From the NCBI GenBank assembly GCA_021202985.1, contig JAJQCA010000027.1, forward strand, positions 1 through 38,563: a stretch of DNA of 38,563 nt, given 5' to 3'. Below the pieces are notes generated by a model. It was not told where the DNA came from. It saw only the letters and a program-made list of their open reading frames with translations, and made no database searches. Position numbers and translations under genes: made by a program. Below are positions 14,866 to 23,179 of the stretch, piece after piece (the first letter of the stretch is position 1; each line of letters opens with the position of its first letter). This DNA is from Alistipes sp. GTDB taxonomy: Bacteria > Bacteroidota > Bacteroidia > Bacteroidales > Rikenellaceae.

Positions 14866-17733
14866 ATGAAAAAACATACCCTTGCCGGGACTCTCTCGGT
14901 CCTTCTTCTTTGTATCCCGACCGTCACGCTCACCGCGCAAAGCATGATTCTGACGAGCGACATGCAGCTCCGGGATATGGCATCTGACCCGGATAAACCC
15001 ATAGATACGAGTATCGGACACACCCCGCGCATCTTCAGCCTGCGCGAACTGTGCGAACTTAAACAGCGGAACGGTTCGACGGAACTAAACGTCTTTTTCG
15101 ACGAATTTTTCAAACAGTACCGCCCCGACCAGCAGGGGCTGGAACGGGAACTTACGCCCGACATGGACGAGTATGTGGACCTTATTAAACAGGTCAGCGA
15201 CTTTGCCGAGCCGTACGGGATAGGTTTGGGCCTGAGCCTGCTCAGCCCTCTTGAACTGGGGAAGGCCTACAAGAACCAGACCGGTGGAAGCGGCCGCTGG
15301 GTGGCCTACAAGGTGGGTATGCGCAGTCCGGCGGACGGGGCGTTCAGCCTGCAGATGTGGCAACACCTCGCCTGGGTCAACAACAAAGGACGGACCCCCG
15401 TGACGCTCCGGGGCGTAAAGGCGTACGCGTTCAGGGAGAGGAAACTCGGGGCTTCGCCCTACCGGGCGGTCGACCCGGACGATATCCTGCCGCTGGACGG
15501 GGTGGAATACGAGGTTATCCTCTCATCGAACCGTTCGATACCGATGAACAGCATCCGGGTTTTCGGCCGGTCGGACGAGTACAAAGGTTACGACAAGGTA
15601 TTGGTAATACTGGAATACGAGACGCAGGAGATGGACTATTTCGCCAACGACGCCCCCGGGTTCCTGCGCGGCCTTGTTGATAAATACCACGGCCGGGGGG
15701 TGAACCTCGTATCGCTCTATTCGGACGAAATGCATATCCAGCAGGATTGGCACTACACCGACCACCACGAGAACGGACAGTTTAACCACCGCTACCTCAC
15801 CGAAAGTTTCGCCCGGCGGTACGGCGAGAGGTACGGCACCCGGCTCGACGATAAATACCTGCTCTATTTCGCCTACGGGCCGCATAACTACGAGGCCGGG
15901 GCATTCTCGGTCGTGAACGAACAGTATGTGATGGGTGCCACTCCGGAGGATATCCACCGCACGTTCCTGCTGCGTGATCGCTATTACAGGATGCTCAACG
16001 ACCATGTGGTGGACCTCTTCCTGGAAGCGAAGGAGTACGCCGAAGCGCTCTACGGCAGGCACCTGCCCACGGACGCCCATGCCTCGTGGGCCCAAAGCCC
16101 CACCATCGACTTCTGGAATTACGAGAAACGCAACGGTTACAGGCAGAATTACGAGTACACCTCCGCGTTCCTTTGGGGCAATACGGTCCACCAGGCGGCG
16201 GCGGCGTGCTACGACTATTTCAAATGGTCGGAATACCTCCAGCCTACGGGCAACGACTTCGCCGAAGGGGGCTGGAACGACCGCAATTACTACGGGGCGG
16301 CGATGGCTGCGTCAATAGGAGTTATAAATGCCTGCGGGAAAGCCTATGCCGAAGCGTGGGGCATGCCGGCGGAAGCGAAGGAGAGGCGCACGGCCATAAA
16401 CCGGGCCTACGGCGCGGAACTGCGTGCCCGGAACGATATAATAACGCACGACGTACACCGCGACACCGAAGTGCTTATCCTCTACCCGATGAACCTCGTG
16501 GCGGTGGAGGAGCGGTTCGGCAGTTGGATGACCCAGTATGGCTACGGCAACTACCTTACTTCCGACAAGCTGCTCCAGATGGGCGAGGTATTGCCCGGCG
16601 GGGAGATACGGGTGGCACGAAAAAAATACGGCACGCTGGTGGTACTGTTCGAACCGCTCCCGGAGGCGGGACTGCTCGACATGATGGAGGAATTCGTCCG
16701 GGCGGGAGGCCGGGTTATCTGGTGCAGTGCACCGCCCCTGCTGGATAAGGCGGGCAACCGGTGCGATGAGCAGTGGGAGCGCCTGACGGGCGTGAGCCAC
16801 CATTACGACCCTTTTATGGGCGAGATGGCCCCCGGACGGTTTATCGAGTTCACAGGAAGTTTCCGTTCGGTGCCGCCGCAGACGGTGCTGACCGACCTGC
16901 TGCCGGACCGGATCTATCCCGTAACCCCCGCGGCAGGGGTGGAGACGGTGGCCCTTTCGGAAGGGAGGGTCGTCGGTACGGTAAAGAGGTACGACGGGGG
17001 CGGCATTGCCGTGTACTGCGGCTTCCGGCCGAGGGACGACCAGTCCCGCAGCCTGGGTTACGAGGTTCGCACCCTGTTCGAAATATTGGACACGGCAGGA
17101 GCATACCCTCCCACGGGAAGGTTCCCGGGTGTGAACGACAACCCTTCCTACCTTTCGCGCACCACCGACTATTTCGTCTCCCGCTTCCCGAACGGAAGCA
17201 CAATGATAGTCCGTCATTACCGCACCCACCCCGAAACGTGGGAGGGCGGCTTCTCACGCAACCCGGAGGCCGATTCGCTGGCGCTGGTCCACAATCCGAT
17301 GCCTGACGGGAGCATATCCCTCGTCGATTTTAAGGTAAACGGCCATACGGTGAGTTACATGGGCGATGTGAGCGTCGGTTTCCGTACCGGGGCGGACGGC
17401 CGGCTGGAGGCCTTCGACGGCCGGGGGTGCCGGGAAATCACCGTGGACGGCACCCGTTACGTTTTCAGCGGCGGGCCGTGTACACTACGCTTCGGCCGTT
17501 TCGACGACCCGTCAGTTTACAGGCTCTACACGGACTGCACCGGGGAGTTGCGCATACCGCTGCCCGCCGGGGCGCAGGCGGCCGCACTTCGGGCACCCCG
17601 GGGCACGAGGGCTGAAGAAACAGGGGATGCAGGGGCCGGTCTGGCCGTCCCCGTTCGGGTAGAGGACGGGAATGCGGTTTTCACACTTCCGGCCGAATGG
17701 ACCGGAAAGTGGACTGAAATTGTTTGGGAGTAG
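14866..17733 (+). CDS. Large secreted putative glycoside hydrolase with GH42-like architecture, activity unknown
   Basis: 955 residues with a signal peptide (about 1-25, ending TLTAQS). The N-terminal half looks like a clan-A-type TIM barrel: GYDKVLVILEYETQEMDYFA, then GVNLVSLYSDEMHIQQDWHY with Glu288 as a candidate catalytic acid, and later NYEYTSAFLWGN and EGGWNDRNYYG. From about 525 to 650 comes a Rossmann-like domain (TEVLILYPMNLVAVEE, YGTLVVLFEPLPEAG, FVRAGGRVIWCSAPPLLD) resembling the trimerisation domain of GH42 beta-galactosidases and the related GH164 and GH158 enzymes. The C-terminal 250 residues are beta-rich. I cannot assign it to a numbered family. It has its own promoter region, between a terminator and the convergent permease, and shares a putative operator with the GH43-GH2 unit, which links it to the xylan genes. 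Confidence 0.7.
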   Translation: MKKHTLAGTLSVLLLCIPTVTLTAQSMILTSDMQLRDMASDPDKPIDTSIGHTPRIFSLRELCELKQRNGSTELNVFFDEFFKQYRPDQQGLERELTPDMDEYVDLIKQVSDFAEPYGIGLGLSLLSPLELGKAYKNQTGGSGRWVAYKVGMRSPADGAFSLQMWQHLAWVNNKGRTPVTLRGVKAYAFRERKLGASPYRAVDPDDILPLDGVEYEVILSSNRSIPMNSIRVFGRSDEYKGYDKVLVILEYETQEMDYFANDAPGFLRGLVDKYHGRGVNLVSLYSDEMHIQQDWHYTDHHENGQFNHRYLTESFARRYGERYGTRLDDKYLLYFAYGPHNYEAGAFSVVNEQYVMGATPEDIHRTFLLRDRYYRMLNDHVVDLFLEAKEYAEALYGRHLPTDAHASWAQSPTIDFWNYEKRNGYRQNYEYTSAFLWGNTVHQAAAACYDYFKWSEYLQPTGNDFAEGGWNDRNYYGAAMAASIGVINACGKAYAEAWGMPAEAKERRTAINRAYGAELRARNDIITHDVHRDTEVLILYPMNLVAVEERFGSWMTQYGYGNYLTSDKLLQMGEVLPGGEIRVARKKYGTLVVLFEPLPEAGLLDMMEEFVRAGGRVIWCSAPPLLDKAGNRCDEQWERLTGVSHHYDPFMGEMAPGRFIEFTGSFRSVPPQTVLTDLLPDRIYPVTPAAGVETVALSEGRVVGTVKRYDGGGIAVYCGFRPRDDQSRSLGYEVRTLFEILDTAGAYPPTGRFPGVNDNPSYLSRTTDYFVSRFPNGSTMIVRHYRTHPETWEGGFSRNPEADSLALVHNPMPDGSISLVDFKVNGHTVSYMGDVSVGFRTGADGRLEAFDGRGCREITVDGTRYVFSGGPCTLRFGRFDDPSVYRLYTDCTGELRIPLPAGAQAAALRAPRGTRAEETGDAGAGLAVPVRVEDGNAVFTLPAEWTGKWTEIVWE

Positions 17734-17833
17734 CCGCTGCACTGTTGCGAGGGTTGTTCGTATCGAGGCTAAAGTATCGGTTTAGCATACCGCCGAAAAA
17801 AAGGAGAAATAGAGACATTTATATTCCAGCGGT

Positions 17834-17872
17834 AATATAAAACTACCCCTGCGGGGTTTAACAGGTTATATT
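17834..17872. other. Nested hairpin downstream of the GH42-like gene
   Basis: An outer AT stem, AATATAA (17834-17840) with TTATATT (17866-17872), encloses an inner ACCCC (17845-17849) and GGGGT (17853-17857) stem. It begins 100 nt after the stop at 17733. Only a short T-run follows, so it may be a poor terminator or an RNA-stabilising structure. The rest of the gap 17734-17960 shows nothing else I can support. Confidence 0.35.
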
Positions 17873-17960
17873 CCTTCTTTAATGTTATAGTCTTCTTGCA
17901 GACCATCCTCATGCTTTGTGCGTTAGTTCCTCCTCATCGTTCGCCTTATAAATAAAATTT

Positions 17961-18054
17961 ATGGGCTTTCTCCCCTTCGTCGGTTCACTCGTTCAGGATG
18001 ACAAGTTCGTTGTTCTCCTGAGCGAATCAAACCGTAACAGTGTAGAAAGCCCAT
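17961..18054. repeat. 94-bp palindromic intergenic element with 11-bp perfect terminal inverted repeats
   Basis: ATGGGCTTTCT (17961-17971) and AGAAAGCCCAT (18044-18054) are perfect inverted ends. Inside, GTCGGTTCACTCGTTCAGG..ATGACA (17979-18003) is partly mirrored by TTCTCCTGAGCGAAT (about 18013-18027). It lies between the convergent 3' ends of the GH42-like gene and the permease. There is no coding capacity. It resembles small non-autonomous or REP-like elements. Confidence 0.6.
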
Positions 18055-18103
18055 GATTTAGCTTACGAGGCCCGGCGCGGAAAACAAACCGCAGAAAGAG
18101 CGC

Positions 18104-20551
18104 CTACCTCCTGAGCTTGGCGGCCGGATTCTCCGTAGCCGTGAGATAACTCTGGAAGGTGACGGTCACCGCCGTCAGCAGGCCTATCGCCACGAGGGCT
18201 GCCAAGAACACCCACAGATGGAGCGGGGTACGGTAGGCGAAATTCTCCAACCACTTCCCCACCCCGAAGAACGCCAGCGGCACGGCGATGAGGAACGCAA
18301 CGCCCACTATTTTAAGGAATCCCTTATTGAGCATAACCAGCACCTCCCCGACCGAGGCCCCGAACACTTTGCGGACGGCTATCTCCCGGTCCCGCCGCTG
18401 GGCTTCGAAAATCACGAGGCCGAATACCCCCACCAACGACAGCACGATGGCGATAAGGCTGAACATCGTCACCATCCGGCCCTGCTTGCGGGTGCCCTCG
18501 TAAAGCGCGCCTATGGACTCGTCGATAAAGCGGATATCGGCCGGATAACCCGGGTCGAGCTGCTGGGTAACCTGTTCAATATGTTTCAGGGCGGGACCTG
18601 GGTCGCCTGCCGCGATGCGGACGTATGAAAAATTCTCGGCCATAAATCTCCGGTAGCGGTTGCGCGGCGATACCCAGAAACCGAACGGCGAAACATCATT
18701 GTAAAGCGACTGGAAATGGAAATCGCGCGCAATTCCGATAATCTCCACCTCGGAAACATCCTCCCTCAGCCGTGTACCGACCAGCTCCGACGCATCTGTA
18801 ACCGAACCGCCGAGCCGCGCGATAATATCACGTGCGGCGGCTTCATTGATTATGCATACCGCGCGGTCGGTATCGTGCTGCTCGTCGTCGGGCCGGAAAT
18901 TCCGCCCCGCAAGCAGCTCGATTCCCATTACCTCCGGGAAGTCGGACGACACCCCCAGCCACTGCATGTAAGAGTGGACACCGTTGTAATTATAGCCGAT
19001 ACTGGGGCGGGACTCGTCCGTGACGAACCGGAACTCGTTGAAAGCCACGCCCGCAATATCGGGATGTTCCAGAAGCAGGGTTCGGTAAAGCTCGTTATGG
19101 GCCAGGGCCGTGGCAAAACTAAGGCGTACCTCCACGATATTGTCGCGTTCGAAGCCGAGTCCAGCGCTACGCACATATTGGTTTTGCAAGGCTATGAACA
19201 GCGACCCTATGATAAGGGCAATAGAAATCACGTACTGGAACACCACCAGTATCTTCCGGGTGGCCCGCGCGCGTCCCGTAAGCGAGTAAGAGCCGTTCAG
19301 GGCCATCGCCGGCGGGAACGAGGTCATGTAGACAGCCGGATACAGGCCGGCGGCAAAACCGGTCGCCACGACCAGCAGGGCCGTCCATGCAATGACACCG
19401 GCGTTGGCGGCCAGATCCGGTTCGTGCCCGAACACCGAAGCGACCACTCCGCTGTGTCTGAGCAGGACCACCGCCAAAACAGCCAGTACGAACGCGGCCA
19501 GGGAAACAAAAACCGACTCCATGGTCAGCCCTTTTCTAAGCGACGCCTGCGAACTGCCCAGTATCTTGCGTGTGGTAATGGATTTTATCCGGACCGGGGC
19601 GAGTGCCACGGAAAAGTTGACGTAATTAATCGTCGCTATGACGATAATCAGCAACGCGATGGCCATCAGGATATCGGTGGTGAGCCTGTTGCCCGCCGGG
19701 GTGGAATCCCACCGGGCCCTCGGGCCGAAATAGAGCTCGTCGAGAGGCCGCAGCCGAATATCCGTAATCCCGCGGTTGCGGAGCGAAGCGGCATGCTCGG
19801 CGACGAAGTCTGCGGCTAACTGCCCGGCGAGGTCGGGTGACGAAAGTTTGACATAACTGTAATACGACCCCGTGGTCCAGTCGTCCATCATTTCGTCCGC
19901 GCCAATGGGGCTGTATACGACATTTTGCAGGCGGGTGTTCTCAGGAAAATCCCGGTAAACGGCCTTCACCGTACCGGAAGAGGCGAAGGTCATCCCGGCC
20001 ACCGACAGGGTCTCCCCCGTGTCCCCGAACTCCGAGAAATAGAGCTGACGGCCAAGCGGGTCCTCGGTGCCGAACAGCTTCAGGGCGAGGCTCTCGGGTA
20101 TCACCAGCGAACCCGGCTCCCCGAGGCAATCCGACCCACCGGCAACGAAATCGAACCCGAACAGGTCGGCGTACCCTTTATTTATCCGTTCCAGCCGCTC
20201 CATATAGACCGGACTGCCCGGTACCCTGTCCGCCGACACTCCGAACCGGAACGAAAGGTAGGCAAGTCCGTTCATAATCCCGCACTCCTCCACGGCCGGG
20301 CTCCACGCGGCGAACTGCTCGATCTGGGGCCGGGCGAAATTGGCATCCCAATAGCCGTCGTCGCGCTGGTTCTCCATCCGGAAAATATACTCGCGGCCGG
20401 GTATATCCTTATCGTACCCGTATTCGAACCTTACGTGCATCACCACCACCATAAATGCCGTGAAAGCGAGACAAAGCCCCAGGAGGTTTGCGACGGTGGC
20501 CGCCTTGAAACGGCGGTATATATAAAGCAGGTTGTTGAAAGTCTTGTCCAT
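18104..20551 (-). CDS. ABC transporter permease, FtsX/MacB type
   Basis: 815 residues. One N-terminal membrane segment (about 17-40, NLLGLCLAFTAFMVVVMHV) is followed by a large MacB-type periplasmic domain, three membrane segments around 285-415 (ILMAIALLIIVIATINYVNF and others, ending in GLYPAVYMTSFPPAMALNGS), a second N-terminal-type segment near 430-450 and periplasmic domain, then three C-terminal segments from about 688 to 800. The duplicated FtsX layout is the large Bacteroidota permease type, thought to act in peptide or lipoprotein efflux or envelope stress. No ATPase partner is encoded nearby. It has no obvious link to xylan use and seems to be a bystander between the sugar operons. 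A 7-bp hairpin lies in its leader. Confidence 0.9.
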   Translation of the reverse strand: MDKTFNNLLYIYRRFKAATVANLLGLCLAFTAFMVVVMHVRFEYGYDKDIPGREYIFRMENQRDDGYWDANFARPQIEQFAAWSPAVEECGIMNGLAYLSFRFGVSADRVPGSPVYMERLERINKGYADLFGFDFVAGGSDCLGEPGSLVIPESLALKLFGTEDPLGRQLYFSEFGDTGETLSVAGMTFASSGTVKAVYRDFPENTRLQNVVYSPIGADEMMDDWTTGSYYSYVKLSSPDLAGQLAADFVAEHAASLRNRGITDIRLRPLDELYFGPRARWDSTPAGNRLTTDILMAIALLIIVIATINYVNFSVALAPVRIKSITTRKILGSSQASLRKGLTMESVFVSLAAFVLAVLAVVLLRHSGVVASVFGHEPDLAANAGVIAWTALLVVATGFAAGLYPAVYMTSFPPAMALNGSYSLTGRARATRKILVVFQYVISIALIIGSLFIALQNQYVRSAGLGFERDNIVEVRLSFATALAHNELYRTLLLEHPDIAGVAFNEFRFVTDESRPSIGYNYNGVHSYMQWLGVSSDFPEVMGIELLAGRNFRPDDEQHDTDRAVCIINEAAARDIIARLGGSVTDASELVGTRLREDVSEVEIIGIARDFHFQSLYNDVSPFGFWVSPRNRYRRFMAENFSYVRIAAGDPGPALKHIEQVTQQLDPGYPADIRFIDESIGALYEGTRKQGRMVTMFSLIAIVLSLVGVFGLVIFEAQRRDREIAVRKVFGASVGEVLVMLNKGFLKIVGVAFLIAVPLAFFGVGKWLENFAYRTPLHLWVFLAALVAIGLLTAVTVTFQSYLTATENPAAKLRR

Positions 20552-20594
20552 AATTGTCGTCGGTTTATGGCATATCAGGCCGCCATCCCCGTGC

Positions 20595-20613
20595 CACGAA
20601 GCCTAACTTCGTG
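20595..20613 (-). promoter_or_regulatory. Perfect 7-bp hairpin in the permease leader
   Basis: CACGAAG (20595-20601) and CTTCGTG (20607-20613) form a perfect dyad with a 5-nt centre, 43 nt upstream of the permease start. It could be an RNA hairpin in the leader or a protein site. No T-run follows in the direction of the permease. Confidence 0.35.
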
Positions 20614-20652
20614 ACTGCAAGCAAAATACAGCCGCAGGTACGGATAGGCATA

Positions 20653-20669
20653 TGTAAAGTTTCTTTACA
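20653..20669. promoter_or_regulatory. 17-bp perfect dyad between divergent permease and GH43 genes
   Basis: TGTAAAG (20653-20659) and CTTTACA (20663-20669) are perfect inverted arms around TTT. A second dyad, ACAC-TT-GTGT (20667-20676), overlaps its right edge. The site lies about 100 nt upstream of the permease and 208 nt upstream of the GH43, so an operator for the permease is more likely. The rest of 20552-20877 holds the promoters of both genes. Confidence 0.42.
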
Positions 20670-20823
20670 CTTGTGTATCATAACATTACACTATTCGGTA
20701 GGTTCATAATAAGGGGAATTACGGTACACTTCCAGGGCCGGACACGCAACCGCTAAGGGACCAGATGTTCCCATATCGACAGCATTTGTTACAGATGCGC
20801 GGTTCCGTCCGGCCGCGTGTCCC

Positions 20824-20831
20824 TATCTTCG
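20824..20831 (+). promoter_or_regulatory. Candidate minus-7 element of the GH43 gene
   Basis: TATCTTCG differs from TAnnTTTG at one position and lies 46 nt before the start codon. A weak TTC at 20803-20805 sits at a suitable minus-33 distance. The same TAnnTTCG variant occurs before the GH43 at 33867. Confidence 0.33.
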
Positions 20832-20877
20832 TATCCCGGAGAACCGGGGCAGTCCCCGCCCTAAAAACCTGACGATT

Positions 20878-22836
20878 ATGGCAAAGATATTAAGAATAAC
20901 GTTTACGATACTGTTTTCTGCGGTGCTCGTCGCGGCAACCGTCGCCGCACAAACCTCGGACAACGGAGACGGCACTTTCAACAACCCGGTTCTGTGGGCC
21001 GACTTCCCCGACCCGGACGTTATCAGGGTGGGTGAAAAATACTATATGGTTTCCACCAGCATGCAGTTCTTCCCCGGAGTGACCGTAATGGTGTCGGACG
21101 ATCTCGTGAACTGGCGAATCGCCTCGAACGCCGTGGAGGAGTTCAAAGTGAGCCCGGAGTATGATATGGAGGGGGGCAACCGTTATGCCAAAGGCCAGTG
21201 GGCCACGAGCATGCGCTATTTCAACGGCAAGTTCCACGTGCTGTTCCATACCCTGACGGAAGGCTCGTTCGTCTATACGGCCCGGTCGGCCGAAGGACCG
21301 TGGGAAATGAATTTCATCCCCGACGCCGGACTGTACGACCCCGGCCTATTCGTCGACCGCGACGGACGGGTGTACGTTATACACGGAAATACGGAAATCT
21401 ACATAACGGAACTCACCGCCGACGCGCTGTCGGTCAAAACCCCGGCCCGGCTTATATACACCGCCCACCGTCCGGGCCTGGAGGGGAACAAATGCTACCG
21501 GATCGGCGAGTACTACTACATTTTCTGCACCTACGGCGGCAACCAGGGAACGCAGGTCTGCCTGCGCTCCCGGTCGCTCGACGGGCCGTTCGAGGAGCGC
21601 GAGATTATGAGCGACATGGCCAACTACGCCCCCATGATACTACATCAGGGGTGCCTGGTGGACCTGCCCGACGGTTCGTGGTGGTGCATGATTTTCCAGG
21701 ACCACGGGGGTATCGGCCGGATACCGTTTCTCGTGCCGGTGCACTGGGTGGACGACTGGCCGGTACCGGGCAATACGATGGACGGCAACATAAGGCTCCG
21801 AAAGCCCGTGCAGGGTTTCCCGCCTGCCTGTTTCCCTACAAGCGACAATTTCGACTCGGACCGCCTGTCGGCCCACTGGCAGTTTAACCATAACCCCGAC
21901 CGGGACTTTTACTCGCTCACCGAGCGGCCCGGATGGCTGCGACTCCACACAGCCACGGTGACCGACTCCCTGCTGATGGCCCGAAATACCGTATGCCAGC
22001 GGATATTCGGACCGCACAGCCAGGCTACCGTAAAACTGGACATATCGAATATGAAGCCCGGCGACAAAGCAGGACTGGTGTTGCTCCAGAATCCGTACGC
22101 CAGCCTGACCGTCTGCAGGGAGCCGGGGGGCGCGGAGTTGCAGATGAAGGTAAACGAAACGGTACAAGAAACGGTACCGCTGACCGGCGGCATAGTATAC
22201 CTGCGCGCGGACGTGAACGGGGTAACTGATATAGCCGACTTCTCTTTCAGCCTCGACAACCGGGAATTCCATACTCTCGGGACGCCGTTCCGGATAGCTT
22301 TCAGCCTTTCGGTATTCGTCGGGAACCGTTACGGGATATTCAATTACGCCACACGGCAGACGGGCGGATGGATAGACGTCGACCGGATAGACGTCGTCCA
22401 CTCCCCGCTTCTGGACCGCACGCGGCTTATCGACGAGACCGTTGAAGCGGAATACTTCGACCATATCTATTATGCCGAACCGCGGTTGTCGGCCAACCAC
22501 ACCGGGCGGAGGAACCAGGATATCGTATTCCGCGACGGCGGGATAATAGCCTTCGCCGGGCTCCGGTTCGACGGGGAGAATGTGCGGGAGCTGGAGTTGA
22601 CTTTTGTAAATACCGTCCCGGCGGACCGTACGGCGACCCTCGAAATCCGGTCGGCGGATACGGGTACCGTATTCGGCCGGTTAGAGTTGCCCGCCACCTC
22701 ATCGGAGGAGTATCAGGTGCGGACTTTCCGGCTGGACAAGCCTCTCGAACCCTGCGACCGGCTCGAACTGCGCGTGTGGAACTACGGAAACCACGGAACC
22801 GTGGCTATCGACAGTTTCCGTTTTATAGGGGAGTGA
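20878..22836 (+). CDS. Secreted GH43 glycosidase with C-terminal sandwich and CBM6-like module
   Basis: 652 residues with a Sec signal (about 1-25, ending TVAAQT). The five-bladed GH43 propeller (about 30-320) has its three acids in place: Asp45 in ADFPDPDVIR (base), Asp154 in LYDPGLFVD (modulator) and Glu202 in GLEGNKCYRIG (acid). A beta-xylosidase-type C-terminal beta-sandwich follows (about 325-510), then a CBM6-like jelly roll (about 515-652, with VEAEYFDHIYY and AIDSFRFIG). Such three-domain GH43 enzymes act as beta-xylosidases or alpha-L-arabinofuranosidases on arabinoxylan; which one cannot be told here. It is monocistronic, divergent from the permease and convergent with the GH67 operon. 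It is probably periplasmic, since the signal has no lipobox. Confidence 0.92.
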   Translation: MAKILRITFTILFSAVLVAATVAAQTSDNGDGTFNNPVLWADFPDPDVIRVGEKYYMVSTSMQFFPGVTVMVSDDLVNWRIASNAVEEFKVSPEYDMEGGNRYAKGQWATSMRYFNGKFHVLFHTLTEGSFVYTARSAEGPWEMNFIPDAGLYDPGLFVDRDGRVYVIHGNTEIYITELTADALSVKTPARLIYTAHRPGLEGNKCYRIGEYYYIFCTYGGNQGTQVCLRSRSLDGPFEEREIMSDMANYAPMILHQGCLVDLPDGSWWCMIFQDHGGIGRIPFLVPVHWVDDWPVPGNTMDGNIRLRKPVQGFPPACFPTSDNFDSDRLSAHWQFNHNPDRDFYSLTERPGWLRLHTATVTDSLLMARNTVCQRIFGPHSQATVKLDISNMKPGDKAGLVLLQNPYASLTVCREPGGAELQMKVNETVQETVPLTGGIVYLRADVNGVTDIADFSFSLDNREFHTLGTPFRIAFSLSVFVGNRYGIFNYATRQTGGWIDVDRIDVVHSPLLDRTRLIDETVEAEYFDHIYYAEPRLSANHTGRRNQDIVFRDGGIIAFAGLRFDGENVRELELTFVNTVPADRTATLEIRSADTGTVFGRLELPATSSEEYQVRTFRLDKPLEPCDRLELRVWNYGNHGTVAIDSFRFIGE

Positions 22837-23179
22837 AAGCCTTAAGGGCTACCGCGGATAGTTTAGTGGCAGCCTGGACCAGGGAGAAGGGTTGCCCCTG
22901 TATGATAATATTTCAATAATGGAGATTATACCGGGATGTTAACATCTGCATATTCACTAAATGTAGATTCTCTATTACCCCGCGGGGTATCCTCCCAGTC
23001 GCCCGGCCTCGTAAGCAAGCTACAGGGCGCGCTCCTTCGTCGGTTCGCTACCATCGGGATGACATAATATTTCGTCCGTTCGTTACGCTCGGAAGTGGGA
23101 TAATATTTTATGACCCGCCATTTGTCGGTCCGCGGAAGTACACTCATAGCCACCTTTTGTCATCCCGACGTGGCGGAAG
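22837..23179. other. Convergent intergenic region with palindromes and a dispersed repeat copy
   Basis: No gene is seen in these 343 nt between the 3' ends of GH43 and GH67. A perfect 14-bp GC-rich palindrome, TACCCCGCGGGGTA, lies at 22976-22989. The remainder from 23039 is a repeat copy listed separately. I see no convincing T-tailed terminator for either gene. Confidence 0.55.
23039..23168. repeat. Dispersed intergenic repeat copy with 10-bp inverted boundaries
   Basis: The core beginning GTCGGTTCGCTA and ending GGGATGACA (23039-23064) matches the copies at 14619 and 17979, and the preceding CCTTC is also shared with 17979. TCGGGATGAC (23054-23063) is perfectly inverted as GTCATCCCGA at 23159-23168, so the interval is bounded by inverted repeats. 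No coding capacity. Confidence 0.55.

Noticed and set aside
22853-22875. tRNA-like stretch (GGATAGTTTAGTGGCAG) just after the GH43 gene
   Set aside because: It recalls a D-arm, but no acceptor pairing, anticodon arm or TTCGA T-arm follows at the right distances.
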